Shown piece by piece: positions 63,500 to 64,000 of a stretch of 64,000 nucleotides of DNA. The stretch covers positions 2,346,001-2,410,000 of the forward strand of contig NZ_CAHJXL010000001.1 in the NCBI RefSeq assembly GCF_903645315.1. Reading direction: 5' to 3'. This DNA comes from Victivallis sp. Marseille-Q1083. GTDB taxonomy: Bacteria > Verrucomicrobiota > Lentisphaeria > Victivallales > Victivallaceae. A program made the position numbers and the translations under genes. Below the pieces are notes generated by a model. The model worked only from the letters and a program-made list of their open reading frames with translations, was not told where the DNA came from and did not search any database. Position 1 is the first letter of the stretch. Each line of letters begins with the position of its first letter.

Positions 63500-63519
63500 T
63501 CCCGGCAAATCTGCCGGGA
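63500..63519 (-). terminator. Intrinsic terminator of the PEP-CTERM gene
   Basis: TCCCGGCA and TGCCGGGA form an 8-bp stem with a 4-base loop, followed on the minus strand by a run of seven T. It lies 34 bases past the stop of the PEP-CTERM gene. Confidence 0.85.
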
Positions 63520-63552
63520 CTTTCGATTTTATCAGATGCGGAACAGAGGTGA

Positions 63553-64000
63553 TTACAATTGACGCTCTTTTTTCCTTTTCAGGCCGAACGCGCCGAGTCC
63601 GGCGCCGCCGAGCAACAGCGTGGCCACTACACCGGGAAGCGGCTCGCCAACCGATACTTTGAAGACGTAGTCGGCATTCGCCAAATCATTCGGGCCGAAG
63701 TAGTTGTCCATTGAGAAGCCAACCAGCCAGCTGCCGTCCGCCGCCACCTGCTGACCGACGTAAGTACCGTTGACGCCATTGATGCCCGGGGTCGAATATT
63801 TCTTGACGCCGTCGGCTTCCACCCAGAAACCGACGTTTTCGCCCTGGCCGATCTTGGCGATATCGCCGCTCACCGGATCTCTGAAGACAAAACTGCCGTC
63901 CTGCATCGCCAGCGCTTTATATTCACTGCCGATCTGGTTATTGCTGTCGATCGTGTACATGCCGAATGTAACCGCGGAAGTGGTGTTCGGCGCCTTGACC
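63553..64000 (-). CDS. PEP-CTERM sorting-domain protein (5' end outside the window)
   Basis: The last ~149 residues of an exported protein; the frame continues off the right edge without a clear start. The visible part is a beta-rich, Gly/Asp-rich exported region. It ends in E-P-L-P-G-V, then a hydrophobic helix (V-A-T-L-L-L-G-G-A-G-L-G-A-F-G-L) and a basic tail K-R-K-K-E-R, the layout of the PEP-CTERM signal cleaved by exosortase. Such proteins go to the cell surface or exopolysaccharide. In other bacteria many of these genes depend on sigma-54 and PrsR; rpoN is 3 kb away, which may be coincidence. No exosortase gene is in the window. Confidence 0.82.
   Translation of the reverse strand, partial: VKAPNTTSAVTFGMYTIDSNNQIGSEYKALAMQDGSFVFRDPVSGDIAKIGQGENVGFWVEADGVKKYSTPGINGVNGTYVGQQVAADGSWLVGFSMDNYFGPNDLANADYVFKVSVGEPLPGVVATLLLGGAGLGAFGLKRKKERQL

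Overview
The window looks like chromosomal DNA from a Gram-negative, GC-rich bacterium of the Lentisphaerota, probably a Victivallis-like gut anaerobe. That placement is inferred from gene content, not from a marker search. The main pointers are several small proteins with a type IV prepilin-type leader and a C-terminal H-x9-DG motif, many glycan hydrolases (GH36, GH20, GH84-like, DUF4838, DUF4091), each beside its own GntR, LacI or AraC regulator, a PEP-CTERM protein, RND efflux genes and sigma-54. No phage, insertion sequence, CRISPR array or rRNA operon is visible. The only RNA gene found is tRNA-Ser(GGA).  Layout. 0.3-3.8 kb is housekeeping: a small unknown protein, an inositol-monophosphatase-family enzyme, rimO, pgsA and tRNA-Ser. 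3.9-7.7 kb holds a CPA2 antiporter, an orphan XRE regulator, and an MRJP-like protein overlapping a flavodoxin-like reductase. 8-14.8 kb is a leftward carbohydrate cassette: GntR-LacI hybrid regulator, pseudopilin, CBM9/DUF4091 protein split by a frameshift, GH36 alpha-galactosidase. 15.1-20.1 kb is a divergent marR / acrA-acrB-like efflux locus. 20.4-24.8 kb is a second cassette (regulator, pseudopilin, DUF4838 protein). 25-31.5 kb carries a secreted serine hydrolase, a Cdd1-like HhH protein, an EamA transporter, and a leftward pair (NodB-like protein and Gfo/Idh/MocA dehydrogenase) facing an AraC gene.  33-37.5 kb is a third cassette running left (LacI, pseudopilin, phosphoesterase-PQQ fusion, then a decayed pseudopilin). 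It is divergent from a GH20 gene, and the shared intergenic region has three matching LacI-type operators. 40.7-47.3 kb is a fourth cassette (LacI, decayed pseudopilin, GH84-like enzyme, truncated EEP hydrolase, alpha/alpha-toroid protein). 47.3-51.6 kb is a fifth (pseudopilin and DUF4091 protein divergent from AraC). 51.6-53.4 kb is a marR-MATE operon. 53.6-61.3 kb carries ileS, a membrane protein, a GT-C-like protein and rpoN. 61.4-64 kb has a YycJ-like metallo-hydrolase, a zinc-ribbon pseudokinase and the end of a PEP-CTERM gene.  How it works together. The repeated theme is a cassette in which a sugar-responsive regulator sits immediately next to a pseudopilin gene, followed by one or more exported glycan hydrolases. 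Five such units occur in 45 kb, two with the pseudopilin gene decayed or an extra decayed copy nearby. The hydrolases would release sugars from complex, probably host-derived glycans (alpha-galactosides, N-acetylglucosamine). The pseudopilins may display, anchor or help export them; that role is inference. Most of the remainder is ordinary housekeeping and drug-efflux content.
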